A model generated the notes under the pieces. That model saw only the letters and a list, made by a program, of their open reading frames with translations. It did not search any database and was not told the origin of the DNA. 64,000 nt of DNA from Proteles cristata cristata (Eukaryota; Chordata; Mammalia; Carnivora; Hyaenidae). The DNA lies in the NCBI GenBank assembly GCA_017311185.1, contig JAESUZ010003286.1:248001-312000 (forward strand), in the 5' to 3' direction. Made by a program: the position numbers and the translations under genes. Below, piece by piece: positions 1-10,740 of the stretch; within the stretch, counting starts at the first letter, position 1, and every line of letters starts with the position of its first letter.

Positions 1-1811
1 TAAAGCATCACTTTGATAAAGGTCCCAGCCAAAGGACCTGGGTTCTTGCACACCTGTGGCAAGTTAAGGCATTATTTCTCCCTCCTGCCCACCTGCAGTT
101 GGTTCTGTGGAGTCTCAGTGGCCTTTCCAAAGGGCTCTGTCCCTTTCCTGGCCTGCCCCGAGGGTGTACTCGCCCCCCTCACCTGGCAGATGGGAAGTGT
201 GGTCATGAAAGAGCTTTGTGGGCCCTAGTTTTATGGGTTTATCACTAGGCCAGGAACAAGGTTAATATTTTTAATGACAAAGGGTAAACCCCATTATTAC
301 CCCAGCTCATTAATCAATGGCGGAACTCGTTTTACCTGTCAGGTACCATTGGAATGGGTTCATGAATGGGAATCCAATTTCTCTTTAAATCCAAGCCACC
401 TCTCCCCTTCTTAAATCTGGGAGGTGGTTCTGGGGAGGGTGTTGGTATTTTATAGCAAATTTTTCTTGGGTGGAAAAGGTTGGGGGCAGCCTTTGAGGAC
501 CCTCTCTGCCTTTCCATGCCAACTCTCCCAGCCAAGGGTGCAGGGAAGGTGTTGGGAGCTATACAACCTGCCCAAGCCAGTCCATATGCCCGTGACACTC
601 CAGTTATGGGGTCCAGGATGGATGGGGATCTCAGGACCGTCTGTTTGGACCTGATGTCCACAGATCAGAGAATGGGCATGATGTTAATGTGGGGAGACAG
701 GGAGTGTATCCAGACCACTAAGGTCGGCCCAGTCCTGGTCCTTTCAAAACTGCTAGTCAGCTGGAGCACTGGTTTAAATGTCTCCAGGAAGTGCATTCTT
801 CTTGCGGGAGGGAGGGGGGTGTTGAGAGGACACCCCCTCCCAGCCAGGTTGCCCACATCACCTGTGTTATCCCCAAGAAATGGGCATTATGGAGCTCCCA
901 TAAAGATGATGGGGTGCTCACTTTATTCCAGGGGAGTGCCACTTTAGTTATTCCTAGACTCCCTCTTAGGCACCATCTCGATCAACACCTCTGGGCTGCA
1001 GCAGCCAGTAGAGATTTCAGGCTGGCCACCTTGATCCCAGACCTCCATAGATGGAACACCTCCAGTTCCTCTGGTCCTCACGGTATGTGTGGACGCTTGG
1101 TTTTTTCAAATACAGCTGGGCTTACCCTAACAAGATGAAAAATGAACCAACTCTACCATAAATTCCTTCCCACTTTACCAGGAGAACAATGAGGCTTACT
1201 TTACAGGCCTCTTTGAAAATAACAATAACTTAGTGCATGCTGGGTACTGTCCAGGTAGTAACTCTTATTAATGTAGCAAGAGGCGAGGTCACGTTCACCT
1301 TCTGGCTCTCCTTCCTCTCCTGTGCTGAGTGAGGCTTTCATATTTAGGGTTCGGGGACGTGGGGAGGGAGGCCCCAGGACCTTATTCCCTGTAATGTAAG
1401 GACTCCTGTGTTATACTGTGCTATTTTTGGTATTGGTTGGGGGGAGGGGAGGTGGGATCTTTCTGGCAGGAAGGATGAGGCAAAGGGATGGAGGTATGGA
1501 GGGAGGAAATTGCTGAAAGCAGAACGCAGAGTTCCAGGCTGCAGGCGGAAGCGGCTGCTTCCGCAGGTGTGGCTCAGGCAGGTTGCAGGTGTGCTCCAGT
1601 CAGTCATGGGGCGGCTGAGGAAGAGGAAGGGAGACTCCCGGCACCCAGCTGACTGAGGGAGTGTCAGGGGTGGCCCTTGCCCGAGGTTGGCACATCAGAG
1701 CCAAATTGGCAGAGCTTCCTCCTCTTCCTTTCAAACCTCCCTTCAGAGATTTCCTCCTGCTACCGAGAAGGAATCCAGGATATTAGAAACTCCTGCAACA
1801 GGCCGTGGGTG
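1..1811. other. Unassigned intronic DNA
   Basis: No repeat or gene was recognised. The interval 240-350 is AT-rich and non-repetitive. A short perfect hairpin lies at 1545-1564. Open frames around 480-1140 on the + strand do not resemble any protein I know. Confidence 0.5.
1545..1564. repeat. Perfect 8-bp inverted repeat with ETS-type core
   Basis: GCGGAAGC, a 4-nt GGCT spacer, then GCTTCCGC. Each arm carries a GGAA/TTCC core, the recognition core of ETS transcription factors, in opposite orientation. E-box-like CAGGTG sequences follow at about 1564 and 1585. Binding is inference only. Confidence 0.5.
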
Positions 1812-1995
1812 GCATAGAAGAGCCAAAGTTTTGGAGTGAAGCCTCTACCACCTTATGCGATCTATGGCCTTGGGGAAACTACTAAACCTCTCTGAGCTTT
1901 GATTTTGTCATCTGGATGGTGTAATTAGCAAGATGAAATAAGACCCTGTATGGAAAAGCACATAGACAAGTGCCTGGCACATAGTAGGTACTTTC
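1812..1995 (+). mobile_element. MIR SINE fragment
   Basis: The order of conserved MIR phrases is clear: a 'tttggagt' start, 'ccttggggaaactactaaacctctctgagc', 'tcatctg', and a 'gtgcctggcacatagtaggta' end. This is an ancient pan-mammalian SINE relic with no visible duplication. Confidence 0.8.
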
Positions 1996-1999
1996 ATCA

Positions 2000-2771
2000 G
2001 CAACATCACCTCTGTAAGCCTCTTGCCAGTTCTAATGCTTTAGGATGCTCCAGCTTTTGGAGGGTCTAGTCTGAGGTTCTTAGGTCCTGGCACCAAAGGA
2101 CCCTCATCTCCAGGAGTCAGTCAGTCCCTGTGAGTGATGCATGACTTTAACATGACTCTACAGAGAGACGTGTGAAGAGAGAAAGTAGAGGGTTGGGGAT
2201 GCCTTGGGACAGGGGCGTTATCAGCGAGGGGCTGGGCTGCCCCAATCACTCGATTAACACAGCAGCAGTGGATCAAAGTTTGCTCTTTTGAAATTGATAA
2301 CTCTGGGATTCAGTTCAAGATACCTTTGCCTCCCTTTAAGGATAGGACATTTCCGGCCGCGGGTGATTTATGACATTCCATTTGGAAGGTAATTTTACCA
2401 TGTGCACCAATAAATTAGGGCCAGTTCGTGCCTGATTCATGAGGCTACTGTCAAGCACTGTGTTGGTGTTTCAGAGGCTAGTCCTCAGTGGTGGTCTAGA
2501 ATGTGCCATTGGATTGAGCCAGGGGCGGGGTGGGGGTGGGAACTAAGCAGGAAAAGTATGTCCCCTTAAGTCATGGATATACACCAGACCTTTGTGTACT
2601 AAAGGAGGACTTGGCTTTCAAAATAATGTTGGAAGAACTGAAATGCCCATGTGGTCCAGTGCTTTCCCTGAAAGTAATTAGAAAAGCGAAACGTTTGGGA
2701 GTTTTTTTATGAAGTTAAATTCATTCTTTAAATAACTGTACTTTATTCTCAATTTCCTTTTTACTATTTAT
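2000..2771. other. Unassigned intronic DNA
   Basis: No repeat or gene was recognised. The part around 2330-2440 is AT-rich and unique-looking. The rest is ordinary intron. Confidence 0.45.
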
Positions 2772-2788
2772 TGTTGTTCTTTCCTTTA

Positions 2789-3008
2789 AATTTTTTTTTA
2801 ACATTTGTTCATTTTTGAGAGACAGAGAGAGACAGAGCGCGAGTAGGGGAGGGGCAGAGAGAGAGAGAAGGAGACACAGAATGTGAAACAGGCCTCAGGC
2901 TCTGAGCCATCAGCGCAGAGCCCGATGCGGGGCTCGAACTCATAAACTGTGAGATCAGGACCTGAGCCGAAGTCGGATGCTTAACCGACTAAGCCACGCA
3001 GGCGCTCC
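2789..3008 (-). mobile_element. Felid tRNA-Lys CAN SINE (SINEC_Fc type), full length
   Basis: Read on the minus strand it has the tRNA-derived head with an A box, a B box near GTTCGAGCC, the CT-rich segment and an A-rich tail. A perfect 17-bp target-site duplication (tgttgttctttccttta) flanks it at 2772-2788 and 3009-3025. The perfect duplication suggests a fairly recent insertion. Confidence 0.95.
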
Positions 3009-3150
3009 TGTTGTTCTTTCCTTTAGAAAATGTCAGTGAGGACAGAGGGTAGTTGAGTTTTAGAGTTGTGATCCTGTATCTTTCCCCCTCCCTCTTTTGG
3101 TAATTATAGTGGTCTGTGAAATCCAGAATACCGGCCCTGAGGTTTGCTTT

Positions 3151-3250
3151 CTCCTTCCCATTTTACAGATGGGGAAACTAAGTTCCCAACAGGGAGTGTG
3201 ACTTTGCCAATGGTGCCCATTTGGAGAGAGGAAGGGATTAGAGTTTGGGT
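3151..3250 (-). mobile_element. MIR fragment
   Basis: 'cccattttacagatggggaaactaa' followed by 'gactttgcca' is the reverse strand of the MIR core. Confidence 0.65.
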
Positions 3251-3259
3251 CTCACAATC

Positions 3260-4228
3260 CCCAGGGGAACTTCTAGATGTGGAAGACCCATCAGGATCAG
3301 CAACATAATTCGTGGGACCCACTCCACTAAAAAATAAGAATTCATGTGGGCCTTCATTCAAAAATTATTGACAGTTTCAAGATGGCAACAGAGTGTGAAA
3401 CCAAGTACAGAGCCCTGTGTGATGGCAGAGGCCACACATATGTGTAGCTGGCCCTGGGCACCATATATGTCAAACTCCTGAAGTACTAGCATGTAAAAAT
3501 AAGAACCTGTCATACTAAGCCCAACAAATAGAGTGCTTTGGACTGGGCCTTTGAAACTCCCTGAAATCCTCACTTAGGCCATCTTCTCTGGTCTCCCCAG
3601 CCCTTTGCACAGAAGCTTGAGGTCAGATATAAAGAAGCCCATAGGGAGGATTATAGAGGTGAGGCCACCTATAAACCTACAGGAAGGAGGCAAGGCAGGC
3701 GGAGGTTATTTGGGCTTTCTGTGTGTTCTTGCCCGCCAGTGTTTGCTCTGGTAGCTCCATATCTCCAGGGAGAGATGTCGTGTGTGGCTGAGGTCCAGTG
3801 GGTCTGGGGCCACCTGTCACAGGGTTGGTTGGGGCAGGCGTTCTGACTGGAGCGGCACGCTGGTGTAGAAAAGCCTGGGCCAGGCGGATAACTGGATTGG
3901 TACAAATGTCCAGGTTTCTCAGTCATGGCTGTCGGTCAATACGCTAGCTAGACTTTGCTCAGTGGGTTGTTTTTGTTTAGGGCAGGCTGTAATCCTTCTC
4001 TCTCTGCCCATTGGCTGTGGTAGAGTATACATATTTGACCTCGAAACATGTCTGGAAAAAGCAAGTCAAGGACTGTGCTCTACTGGAGCAAATGGGAGTG
4101 TGAGCATGTGTGTTTCTGGGGTCATTTGTGTGCATGCATGTCTAGGTGCAGATGCGCATGCTAGGCATTTATCTGTATATCTACTAAATACTTCAGTGAT
4201 GCTTACCTTTGCTGTGTGCATGGTTCTA
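3260..4228. other. Unassigned intronic DNA
   Basis: No repeat or gene was recognised. A GT/GC alternating stretch lies around 4095-4165. Confidence 0.45.
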
Positions 4229-4240
4229 AGCATCTGACAA

Positions 4241-4456
4241 TTTTTTAAATGTTTTTATTTATTTTTGAGAGAGAGAAAGCGAAAGAGAGACAGAGTGCGA
4301 GTGGGGGAGGGGTAGAGAGAGAGGGAGACACAGAATCCAAAGCAGGCTCCAGACTCTGAGCTGTCAGCACGGAGCCCGATGTAGGATTCAAACTCACAAC
4401 CTGCAAGATCATAAGCCAAAGTCAGATGCTTAAGCGACTGAGCCACCCAGGTGCCC
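4241..4456 (-). mobile_element. Felid CAN SINE
   Basis: Minus-strand copy with the complete head ('gggcacctgggtggctcag' on the minus strand), CT-rich middle and A/T tail. An imperfect 11-bp duplication (agcatctgaca and agcattttaca) lies at 4229-4239 and 4458-4468. It creates a spurious minus-strand open frame. Confidence 0.93.
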
Positions 4457-4504
4457 TAGCATTTTACAGCTACTGAAACAGTTTCCATAGTAAACTCCTA
4501 GGGG

Positions 4505-4640
4505 GACATCTTAGTATTATTCATGCTTTATCAATGAGGGAAACTAAGGACAGACAGGTCAGGTAAGTCATATGGTTTGCCTAAGGTCATGCAAGCCAGT
4601 AAGTGGCCAAGCCAGGAAGCGTGCTTGTTTATAGTGCCCT
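4505..4640 (-). mobile_element. MIR fragment
   Basis: 'atgagggaaactaagg', 'gcctaaggtcatgcaagccagtaagtgg' and 'aagccaggaag' follow the antisense MIR order. Confidence 0.75.
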
Positions 4641-5105
4641 ACTGTGAAAGGCCCCTTATGGGCATGGACATTAGGCTTCCCTGTGGAGAGAAATGGCCCA
4701 GTAGACCCTCCCTGGATTCATTACCTCCCTGACTCATCTAGCATTTGCTCGAACCCCTTTTTGCTATGACTAGACAAGGGAAGGGTGGGGATGGAGAGAG
4801 CCAATCAGGCCACCTTGCTGTTGAAAGCTTCTGGCACTGTGGCAGCACTTGAGGGTTTTCAGGGCAAAGGCCACAGCGGTCTGAAATCATCACATGTTCA
4901 CAAATTAGGCATCTCTGGTTAGGATACAGCAGGGCATCCAGGTCTACAGAGGGGAGACTCTGAGGCCATGGAGCATCTGTAGAACAATGTGTTCCCTGAG
5001 CGTGAAAAGCTCAGTGGTCCTGTGTCTTCTAGTGCATTGCCCAGGTCCTGGAGGGCTTGATCAGAGAGAAGCCTTGTGGACCAGCAGGTGACAGGTGCTG
5101 TGTTT
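4640..5105. other. Unassigned intronic DNA
   Basis: No repeat or gene was recognised in this stretch. Confidence 0.4.
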
Positions 5106-5400
5106 TACTGTATTTTTCTAGTCCTTTTTCTATGCACATAAGCACATTTCTCTTTCTCCCTCTTTTTCTTTTTTTTTTTTTTTTTGGTGTTATATTTTAG
5201 AAAAATGGAATCCTCCTAAAAGTACTCTTTTGAAATCTGATTTTTGTCACTTGCTGAGATGCCAAAAAGAATTTTCTCTTAATCCATAAAGATTCCATAA
5301 CTTCTTTGCTTGCTGCATAGTGGGTGTCCTCAAGTAACTCATTCCATCCTAGGATGGGCATTACCAGGTCAGAGTTTTTTCCCTTCTGCACTTCTGGTTG
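5105..5400 (-). mobile_element. Old L1M LINE-1 remnant
   Basis: It shows 'tgctgcatagtgggtgtcctcaag' and 'attccatcctaggatgggcatta', decayed forms of the antisense L1M 3'-region phrase about the 'gctgcatagtattccat' site. A run of T lies at about 5168-5186. It is highly diverged. Confidence 0.5.
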
Positions 5401-5918
5401 TGCCCTAAGCTATATATGTGTGCACACAGGAGGAGATTCATTTTTAGATTGTCTTACTGGAGGCCACTTCTCTGTCTATGGGTGGGAAGCCAGTACCCCG
5501 GCTGCGGGGTGAGAGATGCGGGCACGCTGTAGTGCTGTGATGCCCCATCAGCCGATCGTGAAGAACTGCGGCCTGTCCACACACGGGCTTACTGTGGTGC
5601 TGTTGCCCCGTGTGGCCTTCTCAGGTACTCATGTGGTTCACCAGCCTGCCCATTAGACAACAGCTTTTCATGGACAACAGCTGCCATGGCAGCATTTGGT
5701 TCCTCAAAACTGGTTTTGTCTGGTTGCTTCTTCGGGGAGCTGCCTGCTTGATCTCTGGCCCAGGAGAAAATGACCCATGGGACTTCATGTAAGGGGCTAC
5801 CTGCACAGAGAAGGGTGGCTTGTGGGGATAGCCTGATTCCTAGATTCAGTAACAGTCCCCATTGTATTTGCAAAACTATTGTCTGCTCAGAATCCCCAGA
5901 GGGAGATGGAACAGGGTG
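5400..5918. other. Unassigned intronic DNA
   Basis: No repeat or gene was recognised. Confidence 0.4.
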
Positions 5919-6010
5919 ATCCTTCTTCCCCATTACACAGATGAGGAAACTGAAACTCAGAGGAAAGCAGTGAGCTGGGCAGGTGAGGGGCCAAGTGGCA
6001 TAGGAGCCTA
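5919..6010 (-). mobile_element. MIR fragment
   Basis: 'ccccattacacagatgaggaaactgaaactcagagg' is antisense MIR core; the distal part has decayed. Confidence 0.7.
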
Positions 6011-6379
6011 GGTCCATCTGACTGGCCCTCCTATTGCTTCAGTTGGGTGAACTTTCCAGGTGGGACCTCTCCTCTGATCTCACTCTTTCTCCATGAGGCT
6101 TTTCCTCAGCCGTAGGCAGCTAGCTGATACTGTCAGGCCGCACCAAGTCCCCCCAGCCTCTCCAGTCTGACCTTCTCCAGCGGGCTTGAACCCATATCTG
6201 CCCCAAGTCTTCATGCAGAAGCTGGGATGGGGATAGCCACCCTTCCCGCACACACCAAAGGGGCCAGGGCCAGGGTCCCAAGAGCAGCCTCTAGTGGTGA
6301 CTCCAGGAGTTAGTGGGTGTTGCCCCCCTCCCCCCCCAAGCTCCCTCACTCTCGGTAAAGTAATTCTGAGGAATACCTT

Positions 6380-6575
6380 GTGCATGATTTCCTTGTTTCC
6401 CTGTTGGATGAAGTTCTAGTTGCCCACCTTGGTAGTTGGCTTGATTATCCAGCTTCTCTGCTGCCTTTCCTTCCCTGGCCCATTTCCATACCCCTCATAA
6501 GTTTCAGGTCCCAAATAAAGGCTTGCACCAGAGTCCTGGCTTCAAGGTCTGTGTCTGGGGGAACCCAAACTAAGG
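6380..6575 (+). mobile_element. Possible old solo LTR, 3' part (MaLR/ERVL-like)
   Basis: A polyadenylation-type AATAAA near 6513 is followed by 'ctgggggaaccc' and 'aaactaagg', an ending seen in ancient mammalian LTRs. There is no internal retroviral sequence and no open retroviral frame. The family is not assigned, and this may be a chance resemblance. Confidence 0.3.
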
Positions 6576-8124
6576 AATGAGCCCTGTGGCATCTCAAAGG
6601 TGAGAACGGCATCCTTTTCATGTTCTCCATTGCCTCCCACCCTTGCCGACAAGACGTGCCAGCCATTATGTTACCGTTTGGTCCATCAACTCAATCTCCT
6701 GTTCTCCCAGGGAAGGAGGGTGAACTCAGTCTCGGAAAAGGTAGGCACCTGCCCAGAGCTGGTGAGAAGCCAGGAAGCACTGAAGCTCGAACCTCTGAAT
6801 CCAGTACCTCCCTCAGCATCCCTGCCTGCCCTGGCTCCTGCCTGGCACACCTTGCAGGGGCCCTGCTGCACGCCAGGGCTGACCGTGGTATAGAGGGAAC
6901 CGGCTCCAGAACCTGCCTCCCAGGTTTGGCGAAGCAGACAGGTGTCTGCATAGCTGCAATTCAGGGCAGGCTGTGAAGGGGCCTCACCCGTGCACATACT
7001 CATCTGCTTTGAACAAACCTGCTGACTATCTCCTGCCCTCCCCAGGGAGGTAAACTGATTAGTACTGCCCTCCCTGGGAGATTGGAGGCTCCATGAGGCA
7101 GGGGTACAGGCCTGCCTTTGCCCCTTGCTGCATCCCAACTCAGGGTTCATTGCCTGGCAGATTGCGAGGATGGGGTAAATGTGACTGAATGAGCCCTTTA
7201 CACCGTTACAGACAGGTTTGTTGTTATAAAGCTCTGTCCGCAATACCTTTCCTGTACATTGGAAAGCGCTGAGTACATATGAGAAGTGCTTTGGGGTTCA
7301 GGGACAGTTTCTTAGCCTAGAGGTCTGCATGTGAGAAAGAGTTAATTGAGGCTTGATGGCATCATTTTAAAAAGTGAATCACCATTTATTACTGAGCACC
7401 CACTATTAAGCGGAATATAATTGGGAACCCTCAAATCTGGTGGTGGTAATTACGGCCGAGGCAGCATGTCTTCAATTAAAAGGCGCTGACTTTTGGGGGA
7501 GGGCAGCTGTTTAGTGCTGCTTGTGTTTTAAGATGCTCTGGCCTGCCTTGTGGCTCTCGTGTTAGAAATGTGCATGCATCATCCTAATGGGATCCATTCA
7601 GAGAAAAGTGCCCCTTCATTTAGTATGGATCCTGAGGCCACTGTTGCCAGTCATATGGGCTGCACCTGGCCTGAGCCCCTTCTCTGCTTAATCTCAGCTC
7701 TGGGAACAGAGCTCACACAGGCTGGAATGACACCCCGCCCCAGCCACTCCTGCTCATCTCTACGCCCTGCATGGCGTTTAAAGGTACCATAGCTCTTAGG
7801 AAGGCCTTTGGCTTCTAGGCTCTGCTGTTTTGCTTTACATACTTTTCCTGTGAGAACATTGGAGAAGTTGTTCTTAACTGTACAAAGTCTTCTGTTACCG
7901 TGAGAAAGCCTCACGGGCATTCCTGATCCTTTCTCAGGAAGGGAGCAGCAGAAGGGACGGGCCTACCAGAAGTGGAAAAATTACTTAAATTCAGTTGTCC
8001 AAACCCATTTTAGAAGCAGATAGGCTATACGTACATAGGTCACCAACTGACAGGTTCTCCTGTGGTTAGAATTTGGCGGGAGTTTGGTTTTTGCTACTCC
8101 AGTAACGAGCATTCTCTTCCTGGA
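6576..8124. other. Unassigned intronic DNA with a non-repeat AT-rich block at 7370-7500
   Basis: Only a weak MIR-like phrase is seen around 6735-6790. The block 7370-7500 ('caccatttattactgagcac', 'ggtggtaattacgg') looks unique and could be conserved non-coding DNA, which is inference only. Confidence 0.35.
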
Positions 8125-8224
8125 TATCCAGGTGACCTCCATAAGCCCCTTCCCCTCTCCAGGCTCAGTTTCTCCCCCCATAAGATGAGGGGATCCATCA
8201 GGCTAGATGACGGTTGAGATGACA

Positions 8225-8345
8225 ATAATCACACCTGACATTTCTTGAGCACTTGCTGTGTGCTGGCCCATTCTAAGTCCATCACTTAATACTGGTCCAT
8301 TTAGTCCATATCCTGTTGTCAGTTTAGAAACAAGGCAGCTGACGC
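8225..8345 (-). mobile_element. MIR-type fragment
   Basis: 'tgacatttcttgagcacttgctgtgtgctgg' is the antisense MIR 3' phrase, followed by a decayed core. Confidence 0.6.
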
Positions 8346-8816
8346 ATGGAGCAGCAAAGGACTTTCAGAGCCATCCCTGTGTCCCTGCTCCAGATGATAT
8401 GTTCTCCTACCCTAAGTGTCCTGCAAAGGAAAGAAGAAACTCCTGCTCTTACCCCTCTTGACCCAGGGCTGGTCTGAGAGCATTTTCTAGGCAGTGACCC
8501 CAAACCCTAGGAGGACCGCTTGTCCCACCTGAGCAAGAAACTTGCAAGAAAGGACTGTCTGGGAAGCTACGTGGAAGCTGATGGGGTTTGTCAGGGGGCT
8601 GGGCAGTGCTGAGCCAGAGCCTAGGGGAGGACAAAGGGAGGCTCAGTGGATGCTGCCCCCCTTCCCCCAGGGCCTGCCTCCCACAGGGAGCTGTCTTGGA
8701 GGGGGGTGGGGAGATGATGGATGGATGACATGGGTGTTGGTCCTGGCAAGAGGCACTAAGCTTTTCCTGGGGGTGGAGAGAGTGATTGTGCAAACTGACA
8801 ATGTTAGGAACGATTT
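8346..8816. other. Unassigned intronic DNA
   Basis: No repeat or gene was recognised. The GC-rich part around 8590-8720 is ordinary. Confidence 0.4.
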
Positions 8817-8925
8817 TTTTAGTGTATTTATTTTTTTAGTCATCTCTATACCCAACATGGGACTCAAACTCAAGACCCCGAGATCAAGAGTCATATGCTC
8901 TTCTGACTGAGCCAGCCAGCTGCCC
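8817..8925 (-). mobile_element. Older, shorter CAN SINE (carnivore-wide type)
   Basis: On the minus strand it reads 'ggggcagctggctggctcag', a 'gagcatatgactcttgatctcgggg' middle, and 'cccatgttgggtatagagatgac' before the A-rich tail. It lacks the CT-rich stretch of the felid type. An imperfect duplication (gttaggaacgatttt and attagggatgatttt) flanks it, which indicates greater age. Confidence 0.85.
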
Positions 8926-10635
8926 CATATTAGGGATGATTTTAAGAGAAATGTTAGATAGCCGTATAGGTACTGCAGAAACAATGTGGACCTGTGTGTT
9001 AGGAAACGCTGGGTTGCCTGTTTGGGGCACTGACCTTTACCACCCCTTCTCCCCAGGGTCTCCTGCTCCCCAGTAAATTCAGTGTTTTTAGACTGTGGGT
9101 GCTGATACATATTGGGGTTCCATGTGAGGTTTCCCTTACACAGTTCCACACATAAAAATTTGAAACCCATTGGACTTGGATTATCTCCCAGGGCTCTTTC
9201 CACTCTGACCTCACATGTAATGACACTGCAGACCCCTGGGTGCTTCTGTCCTCCGAAGGGATGCAGTGAATTCTCTGTGTCTGGCACTAGCTGAAGGCAA
9301 TGAAGAAATTCTAGGATTGAGCTATTTCCGAGTTCAGAATAGAACCTTCCACTGCTGAGAGATGCTGAGAAGCCAGTCCCTAGCACTTATCAGCAAGCTT
9401 CTGAGGTAAACACAGGGCTGAGCTGGGCTTCACTCCAGCAGCCTCCCACCTGGGATGCAGAGCCTTCTCGACGGGGTTAAACCGAGGGAGGGTGAGGAGT
9501 GTGTATGTGACTGTGTGTGCGTGTGAGAGAGAGAGGGGCTGAGCAAGCAGGGCTGAGAGGAGCTGACAGAGGCTGTAATTTGAAATGCGTTTTTCCCAAC
9601 AAGTTGGAGCCTGCAGGTGTCTAGGCAAGCAGCTGTGGCCGTGGGAGGGGCAGGACTGGAAAGACCAGTGGAGACCACTTGAAACACCCCTGGCCTCCTG
9701 ACATGCGGTGCAGGTAACTGGCTGGTCCATAAAGAAGCGTGTATAATAGAGCCCCCAAGGTTTGCACAAAGCAATGGGTGGCGCCTGCTGGAGGAAGACT
9801 GCCCAAGTGACTGATTTATGAAGTCATGAACTCCCTGCCACTGGAAGCACTTGACCTCCAGGCATGAAAAGAGGGGCTTAGAAGTTGGGGGTACTAACTC
9901 TGCATGGCTGAGTCGGACCTCAGAGGAAAGAAAGGGAGCCAGTCCTCGGTCGTTGTGAAAAAATGCTTCCCTCCATCTGACTTCCAGGAGTTGCTGCTGA
10001 GTACTAGAATGTAGCTAATTAATCTTCCTCAAATTAATTTCTTTACCATGTCAGAAATGATTTATTGGTACGTCTGTAAGGAGAGTTGTCTGTGATGGTC
10101 AAAGCCAGGGACCGGGAGAGGCGAGCAAGGGGGTGCTTGCTTGCGTCTCCACAGCCCCGTGTGTGTCCCAGTCTGGTTCTCTGGACTGCTCAGAACTCTG
10201 GACACGGTCTAGAGACAAGGAGCACATTCCTGCCTCCCAGCACACAGGTGGGGTGGCCCTGAGGGTCCCAAGAGGTTCTCTTCTTTATAGCCAAGTGCCA
10301 CCAACCAGGAAGTACATCTTACCCAAAGCATAAAAGGAGAGAAAAGGATTGTTCACAAATATTTTTCTTTTTGTGGTTGAGAACTCTGACAGCTGTTGTC
10401 CTGCCTAATTGCAGCCAGTTTTCTCTGTCACCTTTGGGGCCTTGACGGGTTCTTCTCAGGTCTCTGTTTTGTCGTCTTCCCTAAATCACCGCCGCTTGTG
10501 AGCGGAGACTCTGCCCAGCACTTAGCACCACCCTGGGCCCCCAGAAGGTGCCCCCATAGCCTTTTCTTTATAAACTGCTGACACATTCCCAAATCATCTT
10601 AGTGTTTTCTCTTCATAAACATTCGTGTGAAGCTG
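8926..10635. other. Unassigned intronic DNA with a TAATTAAT-rich block at 9990-10090
   Basis: No confident repeat. A short GT/GA tract lies at 9500-9540. The block 9990-10090 has 'gctaattaatc' and 'aaattaatttc' (homeodomain-type cores) in non-repeat sequence. A regulatory role is inference. Confidence 0.35.
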
Positions 10636-10639
10636 AGAA

Positions 10640-10740
10640 GGCAAACCATCTTGCTCAGTTCCACAGGTGAACTGCTGAAGCTGAGAAAGAGAAAGCAGGC
10701 TGCCCAGAGTTACCCAGCAAGGCTGTGGCCGAGCCAGCTC
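10640..10740 (-). mobile_element. MIR fragment
   Basis: 'aactgctgaagctgagaaag', 'gcccagagttacccagcaaggctg' and 'gagccag' follow the antisense MIR order. Confidence 0.6.

Noticed and set aside
480..1138. Overlapping + strand open frames near the window start, considered as a retroelement coding relic
   Set aside because: No reverse transcriptase, protease or gag motif could be found, and the frames overlap each other without a conserved pattern.
8643..9386. 247-codon minus-strand open frame
   Set aside because: Its middle is encoded by the old CAN SINE at 8817-8925 and the rest has no domain, so this is a chance frame across a repeat.
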